From the NCBI RefSeq assembly GCF_020829445.1, contig NZ_JAIVFV010000071.1:1-32795 (forward strand): a stretch of DNA of 32,795 bases, written 5' to 3'. The notes below the pieces were generated by a model. The model worked only from the letters and a program-made list of their open reading frames with translations, was not told where the DNA came from and searched no databases. Made by a program: the position numbers and the translations under genes. Position 1 is the stretch's first letter. Every line of letters begins with the position of its first letter. The DNA comes from Nostoc sp. CHAB 5836 (GTDB taxonomy: Bacteria > Cyanobacteriota > Cyanobacteriia > Cyanobacteriales > Nostocaceae). Positions 23,917 through 30,684 of the stretch are shown piece by piece.

Positions 23917-23944
23917 TAACGACAAGCCGCTACCCATCTACGCC

Positions 23945-24009
23945 AAAAAAAACCCCCAGTGAGCGTTAGCCAACCAGGGGAGTTAGTTATCAGGGTGCAT
24001 CTACCAATT
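23945..24009 (-). ncRNA. nsiR1: NsiR1-type small RNA, copy A
   Basis: The minus-strand transcript would start near 24005-24009, run through GGTAGATGCACCCTGATAAC and CTCCCCTGGTTGGC, and end at ACTGGGGG followed by eight T (23945-23952). The CCCC/GGGG arms plus the U-run act as terminator. Perfect TCCGGA promoter upstream. It is the copy farthest from hetF. Confidence 0.8.
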
Positions 24010-24013
24010 AAAT

Positions 24014-24041
24014 GTTCTCTGCTTGAACACCATACTCCGGA
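24014..24041 (-). promoter_or_regulatory. DIF-type promoter of NsiR1 copy A
   Basis: TCCGGA (24036-24041) at the -35 position, a 16-bp spacer, then GAGAAC (24014-24019) as -10. TCCGGA at -35 is the motif reported for early differentiation-specific promoters in Anabaena. Confidence 0.75.
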
Positions 24042-24076
24042 TCAATTTGTACAAAGGTTCAGTTATTTTTTTAAAT

Positions 24077-24137
24077 AAAAAACCCCAGTTGGTGTTACCC
24101 TACTAGGGAAGTGAGTTATTAGGGTGCATCTACCAGT
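24077..24137 (-). ncRNA. nsiR1: NsiR1-type small RNA, copy B
   Basis: Same arrangement as copy A: GGTAGATGCACCCTAATAAC, then CCCTAGTAGGGTAACACC and ACTGGGG with six T (24077-24082). It is slightly diverged in the terminator arms (CCCT against CCCC). Confidence 0.7.
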
Positions 24138-24142
24138 AATCT

Positions 24143-24170
24143 TTTCTAGGGGCAGCCAGTATCTTCGGGA
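24143..24170 (-). promoter_or_regulatory. DIF-type promoter of NsiR1 copy B (degenerate)
   Basis: TCCCGA (24165-24170, one mismatch to TCCGGA), a 16-bp spacer, then TAGAAA (24143-24148). Confidence 0.6.
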
Positions 24171-24231
24171 AAAAACGGTCAAAATCAGGGTTAATGGCCG
24201 TATCTACGACGGGCTACGCCTAGGCAACTAG

Positions 24232-24294
24232 AAAAAACCCCCAGTGGGTGTTACCCTACTAGGAGTAGTGAGTTATCAGGGTGCATCTACTAAT
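24232..24294 (-). ncRNA. nsiR1: NsiR1-type small RNA, copy C
   Basis: AGTAGATGCACCCTGATAAC, then TACTCCTAGTAGGG and CACTGGGGG with six T (24232-24237). The terminator 5' arm is weakened compared with copies A, E and F. Confidence 0.7.
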
Positions 24295-24299
24295 AATCT

Positions 24300-24327
24300 T
24301 TTCTAAAGTAAATGGGTCACTACCGGA
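24300..24327 (-). promoter_or_regulatory. DIF-type promoter of NsiR1 copy C (degenerate)
   Basis: TCCGGT (24322-24327, one mismatch), a 16-bp spacer, then TAGAAA (24300-24305). Confidence 0.6.
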
Positions 24328-24369
24328 TAAATTAGCAGAGGTTGAAGTTGCTAGTGTTTGCTTATCAGG

Positions 24370-24416
24370 AAAAACCTCAGAGGGGTTAGTTATGAGGACA
24401 GGCCTACCAATTAAAT
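24370..24416 (-). repeat. Decayed NsiR1 unit D
   Basis: AAAAACCTCAGAGGGGTTAG and GGCCTACCAATTAAATAACC keep the outline of the repeat, but the internal hairpin part is deleted and no TCCGGA-like box lies at the expected place (about 24439). Confidence 0.55.
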
Positions 24417-24666
24417 AACCAGTGCGCTGCCTTACAAAATGGGTGTGTCAGGGATGATTACTGCTTTGGTAACTTACAGTGAAAAGCATCCCATAGTAGG
24501 GGCGAAATATCTTGCGCATACGTGGCAACTTCACCTCAAACTCTTTTAAAACCTCGTTTCTAGCCATAGGCTGGAAATGGATATCATTGGGCTGCTGCCG
24601 CAAGTCAAGAGGCGGCGGCTTCCCAGTCAGATATTGGGAACGAGACAATCTCTAAAAGATTGTTCT

Positions 24667-24795
24667 AAGTAGGTTGGTGCAATTAAAGCTAAGTTGCTAA
24701 GGCTGTCATTTGTCCTTTGTCATTGGTCGTTAGTAAGGGTTTTAATCATATTTACGTTTCGTAACATAATTGTTTTTTTCGCACCAACTTATTTA
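24667..24795. repeat. Inverted-repeat-bounded block 1 inside the NsiR1 array
   Basis: Bounded by AGGTTGGTGC and GCACCAACTT. It contains GCTAAGGCTGTCATTTGTCC and the palindrome TTACGTTTCGTAA (24752-24764). The same ~110-bp sequence recurs at 25158-25280. No ORF. Confidence 0.65.
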
Positions 24796-24985
24796 CACTA
24801 GCTTTTAGGTTAAGTTGACACCAATGGCCCTTGCGGCCCTACAAATGTACAAATAATTTTGGATAATTTATTTTTTGGAAGTTTCTAGCAGTGTGTCAAG
24901 TTGAAAAAGTTTGCTCTTAGGGTTCCCCTTTTTCAGTAGAGCTACTATCTTGACAAAACCTAAGTTTTGTGAATAATTTCTTCTT

Positions 24986-25048
24986 AAAAAAACCCCCAGT
25001 GGGTGTTAGCCTACCAGGGGAGCTAGTTATCAGGGTGCATCTACCACT
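24986..25048 (-). ncRNA. nsiR1: NsiR1-type small RNA, copy E
   Basis: The best-preserved copy: GTGGTAGATGCACCCTGATA, ACTAGCTCCCCTGGTAGGC, TAACACCCACTGGGGG and seven T (24986-24992). About 60-63 nt are expected. Confidence 0.82.
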
Positions 25049-25053
25049 TCAAT

Positions 25054-25081
25054 GTTCTAGGTTTAACCACCATGCTCCGGA
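25054..25081 (-). promoter_or_regulatory. DIF-type promoter of NsiR1 copy E
   Basis: Perfect TCCGGA (25076-25081), a 16-bp spacer, then TAGAAC (25054-25059). Confidence 0.78.
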
Positions 25082-25108
25082 TAAATTTATGAGAAAAGTG
25101 ATGTGTCG

Positions 25109-25165
25109 AAAAAACAACAGTGGTTATTAACTGGCTTAGGGGAGTTAAAGATCAAGGTAAGTAGA
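25109..25165 (-). repeat. Decayed NsiR1 unit
   Basis: GAAAAAACAACAGTGG, GGCTTAGGGGAGTTAAAGATCA and AGGTAAGTAG follow the repeat outline but have lost the GGTGCATCTACC segment and the promoter. Confidence 0.5.
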
Positions 25166-25280
25166 GCGACGCAAATAAAGCTAACTAGCTAAGGCTGTCA
25201 TTTGTCCTTCGTCATTTATAAGGGTTTAAGGTGTGTTTACGTTTCGTAATATAGTTTGGTTTATTCTTGCCGACTTACTT
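25158..25280. repeat. Block 2, second copy of the array-internal repeat
   Basis: AAATAAAGCTAACTAGCTAA, GGCTGTCATTTGTCC, AAGGGTTTAAGG and TTTACGTTTCGTAA (palindrome 25237-25249) align with block 1 at 24667-24795. The outer inverted repeats are more decayed here. Confidence 0.6.
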
Positions 25281-25312
25281 ACATCGATCTATCAATCAAG
25301 TATTCTAGGATT

Positions 25313-25470
25313 ATAGCCATTTTCAATCCGGTGAGGTACAAGTATGCAAATAGACCTAACCCCCAACCCGTTGCGGGAAGGGAGAACAATTTCGTTACCT
25401 CTCTCCTTAAAGGAAGAGAGGAATAGAAGTGAAATCAAAATTGTACCTCACGCTTGTCGAGAACCGCTAT
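25313..25470. mobile_element. MITE-like repeat with GTGAGGTACAA ends
   Basis: Inverted ends ATAGCC...GTGAGGTACAA (25313-25341) and the inverse TTGTACCTCAC...GCTAT (25441-25470) bound ~158 bp. The interior has a CCTCTCTCCTT/AAGGAAGAGAGG hairpin and CCCAACCCGTTGCGGGAAGG. It lies between two NsiR1 units. Confidence 0.7.
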
Positions 25471-25530
25471 AAGCACTATTTTCTGGTAGAGAATATCTGC
25501 GTTAAAAGTTGCGATTGTTTGCCAAAATTA

Positions 25531-25594
25531 AAAAAAAACCCCCAGTGGGTGTTAGCCAACTAGGGGAGTTGAAGATCAAGGTGCATCTACCAAT
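25531..25594 (-). ncRNA. nsiR1: NsiR1-type small RNA, copy F (nearest hetF)
   Basis: TTGGTAGATGCACCTTGATC, TTCAACTCCCCTAGTTGGC, TAACACCCACTGGGGG and a T-run complementary to 25530-25538. Perfect promoter. Transcribed away from hetF, so it is antisense to any hetF transcript that starts farther upstream. Confidence 0.8.
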
Positions 25595-25599
25595 TAAGT

Positions 25600-25627
25600 G
25601 TTCTAGACCGAAGTGATCCGATCCGGA
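25600..25627 (-). promoter_or_regulatory. DIF-type promoter of NsiR1 copy F
   Basis: Perfect TCCGGA (25622-25627), a 16-bp spacer, then TAGAAC (25600-25605). TCCGGA is self-complementary, so this box, 146 bp upstream of the hetF start, could in principle also serve a plus-strand promoter. Confidence 0.75.
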
Positions 25628-25641
25628 TAAAGTTGTAAAAG

Positions 25642-25697
25642 CAAAAAAACCAAAACGGTACTGAATCAGAAACATTCAGGGGTGGGATGCATCTAAG
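25642..25697. repeat. Decayed NsiR1-like half unit in the hetF leader
   Basis: CAAAAAAACCAAAACGG, ATTCAGGGGTGGG and GATGCATCTAAGTG recall the repeat order (A-run, GGGG, GGTGCATCTACC) without a promoter. It lies 76-131 bp upstream of the hetF start. Confidence 0.4.
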
Positions 25698-25772
25698 TGA
25701 TCAGAGAAAGGGAAAAATCGAGTTGAAACTTTCGCGTTTCAAACCAGATGTAGGAGGCGAACAGGAGAAGTT

Positions 25773-28316
25773 GTGACCCAGGAATTCCATATTTCCGTAA
25801 CCCCAGTAGGGCAAAATGACTACTTGGTGCGGACGGAACAAGTCGCGCCTGGGGTACCATTGGCAGAAGAATTGGTGACTTGGCCTATAGCTGATTGGTT
25901 GATGGCTGCTGGGCATTTGATGAATGACCCGTTGAAGTCGGTGTTGCAGGGAGATCCGTTCGCCTCTGGCGGTCATGAAAGCAATATCGCCAGAAACTCT
26001 GTTAATTTAGTGGCGTTGGGTCAACAATTCTATAACGCCCTATTTCAAGGCACTCTCAGAGATAGTTGGATTACCGCTCAAGGTATTGCCCAAAACCACC
26101 AACAAGTACTACGCTTACGCTTGGGGCTAAAAGACACTAGGTTGGCTCGTCTGCCTTGGGAAGTGATGCACGCAGGCGATCGCCCTCTGGCTACTGGGCC
26201 TTATGTCGCTTTTTCTCGTTTCCAAAGTGGAATTTTGGGGGCTTCCCCAATGCGATCCCTGCGGGGGGCTACGCCTACGCGAAATATGCCCATACCACAA
26301 GAACAAGGTGGTGTGAAAGTATTGATGGTCATTGCTTCTCCCTCAGATCAAGTCCACCTTGACTTACAGAAACAGGAAGCGACTAAACTGCAAGCTGAAC
26401 TTCACCGTCAAACATCACGACTTGCTGAAGGTAACAGTCATTTTCCAGAAATTGAGCTCACTGTATTAGACCAACCAGGACGGGAAGAACTGACGCAAGC
26501 CTTAGAACAAGGCAGATACCACGTTCTACATTACTCTGGTCATAGTAACTTAGGTGCTAATGGCGGAGAAATTTATCTTGTTAGTCGCAGAACTGGCTTA
26601 ACAGAAATCTTGACTGGGGACGATTTGGCAGGTTTGCTCGTCAATAATAATATTCAAATGGCAGTGTTTAACTCCTGCTTGGGAGCATATACAGCCGCGT
26701 CTAATGCCTCTGGAGATACTGGTGAGCGTAACTTGGCAGAAAGTTTGGTGAAGCGGGGAATTAGAAGCGTTTTGGCTATGTCAGAACGGATTCCTGACGA
26801 AGTGGCGTTGACCCTCACACAATTGTTTTACCGCAACTTGAATCAGGGATATCCAGTAGATTTGTGCGTAAGTCGGGTGCGCCAAGGATTAATTTCTGCC
26901 TATGGTTCTCACCAGATGTACTGGGCATTACCGATTTTATATCTTCAGCCAGAATCTGACGGTTTCTTGAGCCAGGAAAGTGAGTTATCTGAAAGTGCAG
27001 AGTCCCTAAATCAATATAGTTCGCTTTTAGGGGCAACTTCCACGATGTATTCTCCGATGGCTGATGATCCCGAGATGCCTTTAGGAATGGAGGATATGAT
27101 TCCTTCTAGTTTGGCCCATGACGCTTCTGGGTTGGACTGGCTAGGTGAAGATACTTGGGGTGATCTAGTTGATGAAATTGAGTATGATGACCCAAGTTAT
27201 GAAGAAGATTCTGCGATAGTTTCGGATTTATTTCGTCAGTTAGATAACCAAAAATTTTCAACTGAACCGGATCAACAAATTCGCGAAAATAGTCTTCAGG
27301 AAAACCAAGTTTCAGAGGAAATGACTTCTTTGCAAGAGGAAGCAGATTTGTGGGGAGAAGTCGCAGCAGCACCACCTCCAACTGCTAAGAACTTGGAAGA
27401 AAATTGGGAAAATTCTAATTTTTCGCGTAGGTATAGCCCGCCGCAGGTATCACAACCGCCCCCATTAAGACCTCGTACCCGTCGCCGTCATCTGTGGCCG
27501 ATTGTCGGTATTGTGGGAATTAGTGCGTTAGCAGCTGCGATCGCTTTAAATTGGTGGTGGCAAAATCGACCCCAAGCAACTCTGCCTAAAATACCAGAAA
27601 TTCCCAACCAGTCTTTAGCCATTCAAAAGCAGCAAAATATCGACTTACAGACAGCAGCCACTGGAATTGTCACCGCCAGCGCTACGCAAAAGTTGAGCCA
27701 GGGCGACTTGCAAGGTGGGTTGTTGGCTGTAGAAGAATTACTTAATCGTGGCGCACTAGCTGCGGCGGAAACTGCTCTTAAACTAATTCCCAATAAACAA
27801 GTTGACGATCCATCTGTCAACTTTTATAAAGGACGATTAGCTTGGCAGTCCATCCAAACTGGAGACAATAACTATAGCATCGATGATGCCCGTCGTTACT
27901 GGGAAACTGCTGTCAAGGCTCAACCGGATTCGCTTTTGTATAATAATGCGTTGGGATTTGCCTACTACGCAGAAGGCAATCTCAACCGAGCCAATGACTC
28001 TTGGTTTAAGGCTTTGAGTTTAGCTCTCAAAGAGCAAAATACAGCTTCTACACGTGTCCCTTTGGAAGCAACAGTGTCTCAATATGCTTTAACTTCCTAC
28101 GCTGGTTTAGCCATTGGACTGTATAAATCTGCGCCTAATCAACCTGCTACTAAACAAGCAGAGTATATAAAAGAAGCGAGAAAACAATGCCAAATGGTGC
28201 TTAAGAATGATCCGGTAAATTTTCAGGTAGATAAATTAGCTAAAAATTGGCTATGGACAGAACAAGCAATTGCCGATTGGCGATCGCTCCTTCAGGAAAA
28301 AGGTGAAGAACAGTAG
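25773..28316 (+). CDS. hetF: HetF, CHAT-protease heterocyst differentiation protein
   Basis: HetF is needed for heterocyst differentiation and controls HetR level and cell division in Anabaena; it carries a caspase-like CHAT domain. In this 847-residue protein the N-terminus (MTQEFHISVTPVGQNDYLVRT-like) precedes a CHAT domain with the likely dyad His257 (HYSGHSN) and Cys302 (NSCLGAY), then RNLAESLVKRGIRSVLAMSERIPDEVA. An acidic, low-complexity middle leads to RTRRRHLWP and one membrane helix (~574-597, IVGIVGISALAAAIALNWWW). The C-terminus is TPR-like (LLYNNALGFAYYAEGNLNRANDSWFKALSLAL). Start is GTG 25773, supported by AGGAG (25763-25767). Residues ~160-169 (MRSLRGATPT) come from an interspersed DNA repeat. 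The NsiR1 array directly upstream confirms the identity. Confidence 0.95.
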   Translation: MTQEFHISVTPVGQNDYLVRTEQVAPGVPLAEELVTWPIADWLMAAGHLMNDPLKSVLQGDPFASGGHESNIARNSVNLVALGQQFYNALFQGTLRDSWITAQGIAQNHQQVLRLRLGLKDTRLARLPWEVMHAGDRPLATGPYVAFSRFQSGILGASPMRSLRGATPTRNMPIPQEQGGVKVLMVIASPSDQVHLDLQKQEATKLQAELHRQTSRLAEGNSHFPEIELTVLDQPGREELTQALEQGRYHVLHYSGHSNLGANGGEIYLVSRRTGLTEILTGDDLAGLLVNNNIQMAVFNSCLGAYTAASNASGDTGERNLAESLVKRGIRSVLAMSERIPDEVALTLTQLFYRNLNQGYPVDLCVSRVRQGLISAYGSHQMYWALPILYLQPESDGFLSQESELSESAESLNQYSSLLGATSTMYSPMADDPEMPLGMEDMIPSSLAHDASGLDWLGEDTWGDLVDEIEYDDPSYEEDSAIVSDLFRQLDNQKFSTEPDQQIRENSLQENQVSEEMTSLQEEADLWGEVAAAPPPTAKNLEENWENSNFSRRYSPPQVSQPPPLRPRTRRRHLWPIVGIVGISALAAAIALNWWWQNRPQATLPKIPEIPNQSLAIQKQQNIDLQTAATGIVTASATQKLSQGDLQGGLLAVEELLNRGALAAAETALKLIPNKQVDDPSVNFYKGRLAWQSIQTGDNNYSIDDARRYWETAVKAQPDSLLYNNALGFAYYAEGNLNRANDSWFKALSLALKEQNTASTRVPLEATVSQYALTSYAGLAIGLYKSAPNQPATKQAEYIKEARKQCQMVLKNDPVNFQVDKLAKNWLWTEQAIADWRSLLQEKGEEQ
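26251..26280 (+). repeat. Interspersed GGGCTACGCCTACGC repeat inside hetF
   Basis: TGCGATCCCTGCGGGGGGCT followed by ACGCCTACGC matches the repeat family also seen at about 24198-24224 (CTACGACGGGCTACGCCTAG) and, inverted, in murT (31931-31962). It is read in frame as MRSLRGATPT. Confidence 0.75.
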
Positions 28317-28318
28317 AA

Positions 28319-28353
28319 GGAGTTTGGAGTTTGGAGTTTGGAGTTTGGAGTTT
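28319..28353. repeat. Heptamer tandem repeat after hetF
   Basis: Four to five AGTTTGG units in the short space between the hetF stop and the convergent Uma2 gene. Confidence 0.9.
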
Positions 28354-28354
28354 T

Positions 28355-28978
28355 TTACATGATTTGTCCAGCTTGAAAAATCTGTTCAGCAGTTAAATTC
28401 AACTCTGGGAACGCTAGTGACTGAATGCGATCGCTTCCCCTAAATTGCCTAACTTGAAACTCACCTTCAATTAATTGGTAAATCGAGATTGTTGGTTGTT
28501 TAGGATTGCCAATAAAGCGTCTACCACCTAAACCTAGATAGTCTACAATCCAATATTCAGGTATTCCAACCTCTTCGTATTTACCTACTTTGGTAAAATA
28601 GTCATCTCGCCAGTTGGTACTTACCACCTCAATTACTAAAGGAATTGATGCCGCTTGCCTTACAGCAGATTCTTTTTTCCACAGAGGTTCATTTACTAAA
28701 TTAGAGTTATTCAACAACAGTATATCTGGTGAGTAAGCCGCTTCGCTCTGAATCGGTTTAATGAATGCTGTTTTGGGGATGAAATAATGTAGTTTTAAAC
28801 GTTTGTATTCTGTAACTATTTCTCCAACTAAAAATCCAATAATCTGTTCATGATCACCTGTGGGAGGAGCCATTTCAACAATTACTCCGTCATGCAGTTC
28901 ATAGCGTCGTTGTGAGTTTTCTGGATACCAAGCGATAAATTCATCAAATGTTACTAGTTTACGTAAGGTTTGAGTCAT
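28355..28978 (-). CDS. Uma2-family endonuclease (copy 1)
   Basis: About 207 residues of the Uma2 (DUF820) family, PD-(D/E)XK-fold proteins that are greatly expanded in cyanobacteria and of unknown biological role. Visible features: the N-terminal VTFDEFIAWYPENSQRRYELHDGVIVEM, the metal-site Asp in YSPDILLLNN, and IPLVIEVVSTNWRDDYFTKVGKYEEVGIPEYWIVDYLG with the catalytic Glu and downstream Lys. I choose the ATG at 28978 (MTQTLRKLVTF), aligned with the tandem paralog and preceded by AGAGGA; an upstream in-frame ATG at 29002 would add 8 residues. The last ~70 codons are almost identical to the neighbouring paralog, while the middle differs. Confidence 0.88.
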   Translation of the reverse strand: MTQTLRKLVTFDEFIAWYPENSQRRYELHDGVIVEMAPPTGDHEQIIGFLVGEIVTEYKRLKLHYFIPKTAFIKPIQSEAAYSPDILLLNNSNLVNEPLWKKESAVRQAASIPLVIEVVSTNWRDDYFTKVGKYEEVGIPEYWIVDYLGLGGRRFIGNPKQPTISIYQLIEGEFQVRQFRGSDRIQSLAFPELNLTAEQIFQAGQIM

Positions 28979-29030
28979 CTTTTCCTCTTGCTTTAAAGTC
29001 ATACAAAAATTTAAACATTAACCATCTAAA

Positions 29031-29675
29031 TTACATGACTTCTCCAGCCCGTAAAATCTGTTCAGCAGTTAAATTCAACTCTGGTAAGGCTGGCGACTGA
29101 ATGCGGTCATTTCCCCTAAATTGCTTAACTTGATACTCTCCTTCAATTAATTGGTAAATCGAGATTGTTGGTTGTTTAGGATTGCCAATAAAGCGTCTAC
29201 CACCTAAGCCTAGATAGTCTACAATCCAGTATTGAGGTATTGCCATCTCTTCTCTTCGAGACGCTGCGCGAACGTATTTACCTGCTTTGGTAAAATAGTC
29301 ATCTCGCCAGTTGGTACTTACCACCTCAATTACTAAAGGAATTGATGTCGCTTGGCTTACAGTAGATTCTTTTTTCCACAGAGGTTCATCTCTAACAGCT
29401 TGTCTATCAAGAACAATAACATCTGGTTCATAACCTGAATCAGTATTAACTGACTTGATGACGCATTCTTTAGGGATAAAAGAAGGGATGGACAAACGGG
29501 TGATTTCAATAAATAAAGAACCATTGATAAACCCAGCTATCTCTGAGTGCTTTCCTGTTGGCTTAGGCATTTCAACAATTACCCCATCATGTAGTTCATA
29601 ATGCCTGTCTGAAGATTCAGGATACCAAGCAATAAATTCATCAAATGTTACTTGTTTAGTTAAGGCTTGAGTCAT
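29031..29675 (-). CDS. Uma2-family endonuclease (copy 2)
   Basis: A 214-residue tandem paralog of the downstream gene (about 50 bp apart, same strand). Same motifs: YELHDGVIVEMPKPTG, YEPDVIVLDRQ, IPLVIEVVSTNWRDDYFTKAGKY...MAIPQYWIVDYLGLGGRRF. Between GKY and the EEMAIPQYW segment it carries seven extra residues (VRAASRR) absent from copy 1; these come from a 21-bp interspersed repeat (29252-29272). The insert lies near the catalytic segment, so activity may be affected. Start ATG at 29675, with GAAAGGG upstream. Confidence 0.88.
   Translation of the reverse strand: MTQALTKQVTFDEFIAWYPESSDRHYELHDGVIVEMPKPTGKHSEIAGFINGSLFIEITRLSIPSFIPKECVIKSVNTDSGYEPDVIVLDRQAVRDEPLWKKESTVSQATSIPLVIEVVSTNWRDDYFTKAGKYVRAASRREEMAIPQYWIVDYLGLGGRRFIGNPKQPTISIYQLIEGEYQVKQFRGNDRIQSPALPELNLTAEQILRAGEVM
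29252..29272 (-). repeat. 21-bp in-frame repeat insertion in Uma2 copy 2
   Basis: CTTCGAGACGCTGCGCGAA, absent from the paralog 28355-28978 at the same place. The module resembles other window repeats such as CGAGACGCGGTAGCGTTCGC at about 15065-15085. Confidence 0.85.
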
Positions 29676-29764
29676 ACTTTGCCCTTTCTTAATTTAAAAT
29701 AAAAAGCAGAGTCTCCTGAATTGCGTTCCCTGTGAAAGTCAGGGAACGAGAAAAACACGAAAAT

Positions 29765-30583
29765 TTAAACTTTAGCCGCAGCAGCACTTGGTAAACTCAC
29801 TTTTAATCGCTTAAACATCGCTTCTCGTGCTTGTATAGCAAGACTATCGTCAAAAGGTTCTAAGGTAATTTCCTGCTGATACTTTAGCCGCAGTGCTGTT
29901 TGAATTAACCAATCGGCGACAAAAGGATTTTTCGGTAATAAAGGGCCGTGGGAATAAGTAGCGATCGCATTCTGATAAAATGCTCCTTCTGTCCCATCTT
30001 CACCATTATTTCCCAAACCGTACACCACTCGCCCCAATGCTTCCACTTTTCCCAACTTGGTGCGTCCGCCGTGATTTTCAAAGCCTACCAAATATGGAGT
30101 GCTACCTGTCATCTCTGTTAAATCTCGCGCTAGACGTGAAGCTGTCACTTCAATTACTAAGTTACCGATACAGCGCTTCGTATTTTCACCAGGATGCACG
30201 GAAACTAAATCGAGTATTCCTAAGCCTTCAATCCGTTGTCCCAAGCCGGGTTCATAATAATGTCCCAGCAATTGGGGGGAACCACAGGTAAATACACCCG
30301 GTGTTCCATTTTCGATTTTTTCGCGCATAGCATCGGCTTTCGCACCTTGCAAATCACGCATAACAATTTCTTGCTGGCGATCTTGTGCGCCACCGCCAAC
30401 GATTAAATCTACAGTTTTAATATCTGCGGCTGTAGAATTTTGATCTAAGGGTAACACTTTCACATCGTATCCCCGCCACTGAGCGCGACGTTCTATAGTA
30501 ATTACATTACCGCGATCGCCATAAGTACTCATCAGCGTCGGATAAAGCCAACCTATCGTTAATTCCAAATTTTGAGAACTCAT
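29765..30583 (-). CDS. gatD: Lipid II isoglutaminyl synthase, glutaminase subunit GatD
   Basis: A 272-residue class-I-like glutamine amidotransferase that supplies ammonia to MurT for amidation of the D-Glu of lipid II to D-isoglutamine, at the cytoplasmic face of the membrane. The core motifs are readable: the nucleophile segment GVFTCGSPQLLGHYY (Cys), LVGFENHGGRTKLG, and the catalytic His in YSHGPLLPKNP. Start ATG at 30583-30581 (MSSQNLELTIGWLYP). It lies 101 bp downstream of murT on the same strand, with a heptamer array in between. MurT/GatD is best known from Gram-positive bacteria but is also found in cyanobacteria. Confidence 0.88.
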   Translation of the reverse strand: MSSQNLELTIGWLYPTLMSTYGDRGNVITIERRAQWRGYDVKVLPLDQNSTAADIKTVDLIVGGGAQDRQQEIVMRDLQGAKADAMREKIENGTPGVFTCGSPQLLGHYYEPGLGQRIEGLGILDLVSVHPGENTKRCIGNLVIEVTASRLARDLTEMTGSTPYLVGFENHGGRTKLGKVEALGRVVYGLGNNGEDGTEGAFYQNAIATYSHGPLLPKNPFVADWLIQTALRLKYQQEITLEPFDDSLAIQAREAMFKRLKVSLPSAAAAKV

Positions 30584-30619
30584 ATTTTTGGGGAATGGGA
30601 AGCAGGGAGAGAATAACTA

Positions 30620-30682
30620 ATGACCAATGACCAATGACCAATGACCAATGACAAATGACCAATGACAAATGACAAATGACCA
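30620..30682. repeat. AATGACC heptamer array between murT and gatD
   Basis: Nine perfect-register 7-bp units, AATGACC or AATGACA, ending two bases from the murT stop. Confidence 0.95.
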
Positions 30683-30684
30683 AT

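Noticed and set aside
24448..24648. 66-codon minus-strand ORF inside the NsiR1 region
   Set aside because: It sits in repeat-rich DNA, lacks a ribosome binding site and resembles translated interspersed repeat sequence.
23945..25627. CRISPR array
   Set aside because: Direct repeats are present, but unit spacing is irregular (112-616 bp), the repeats are ~60 bp with promoter and terminator features, and no cas genes are near.
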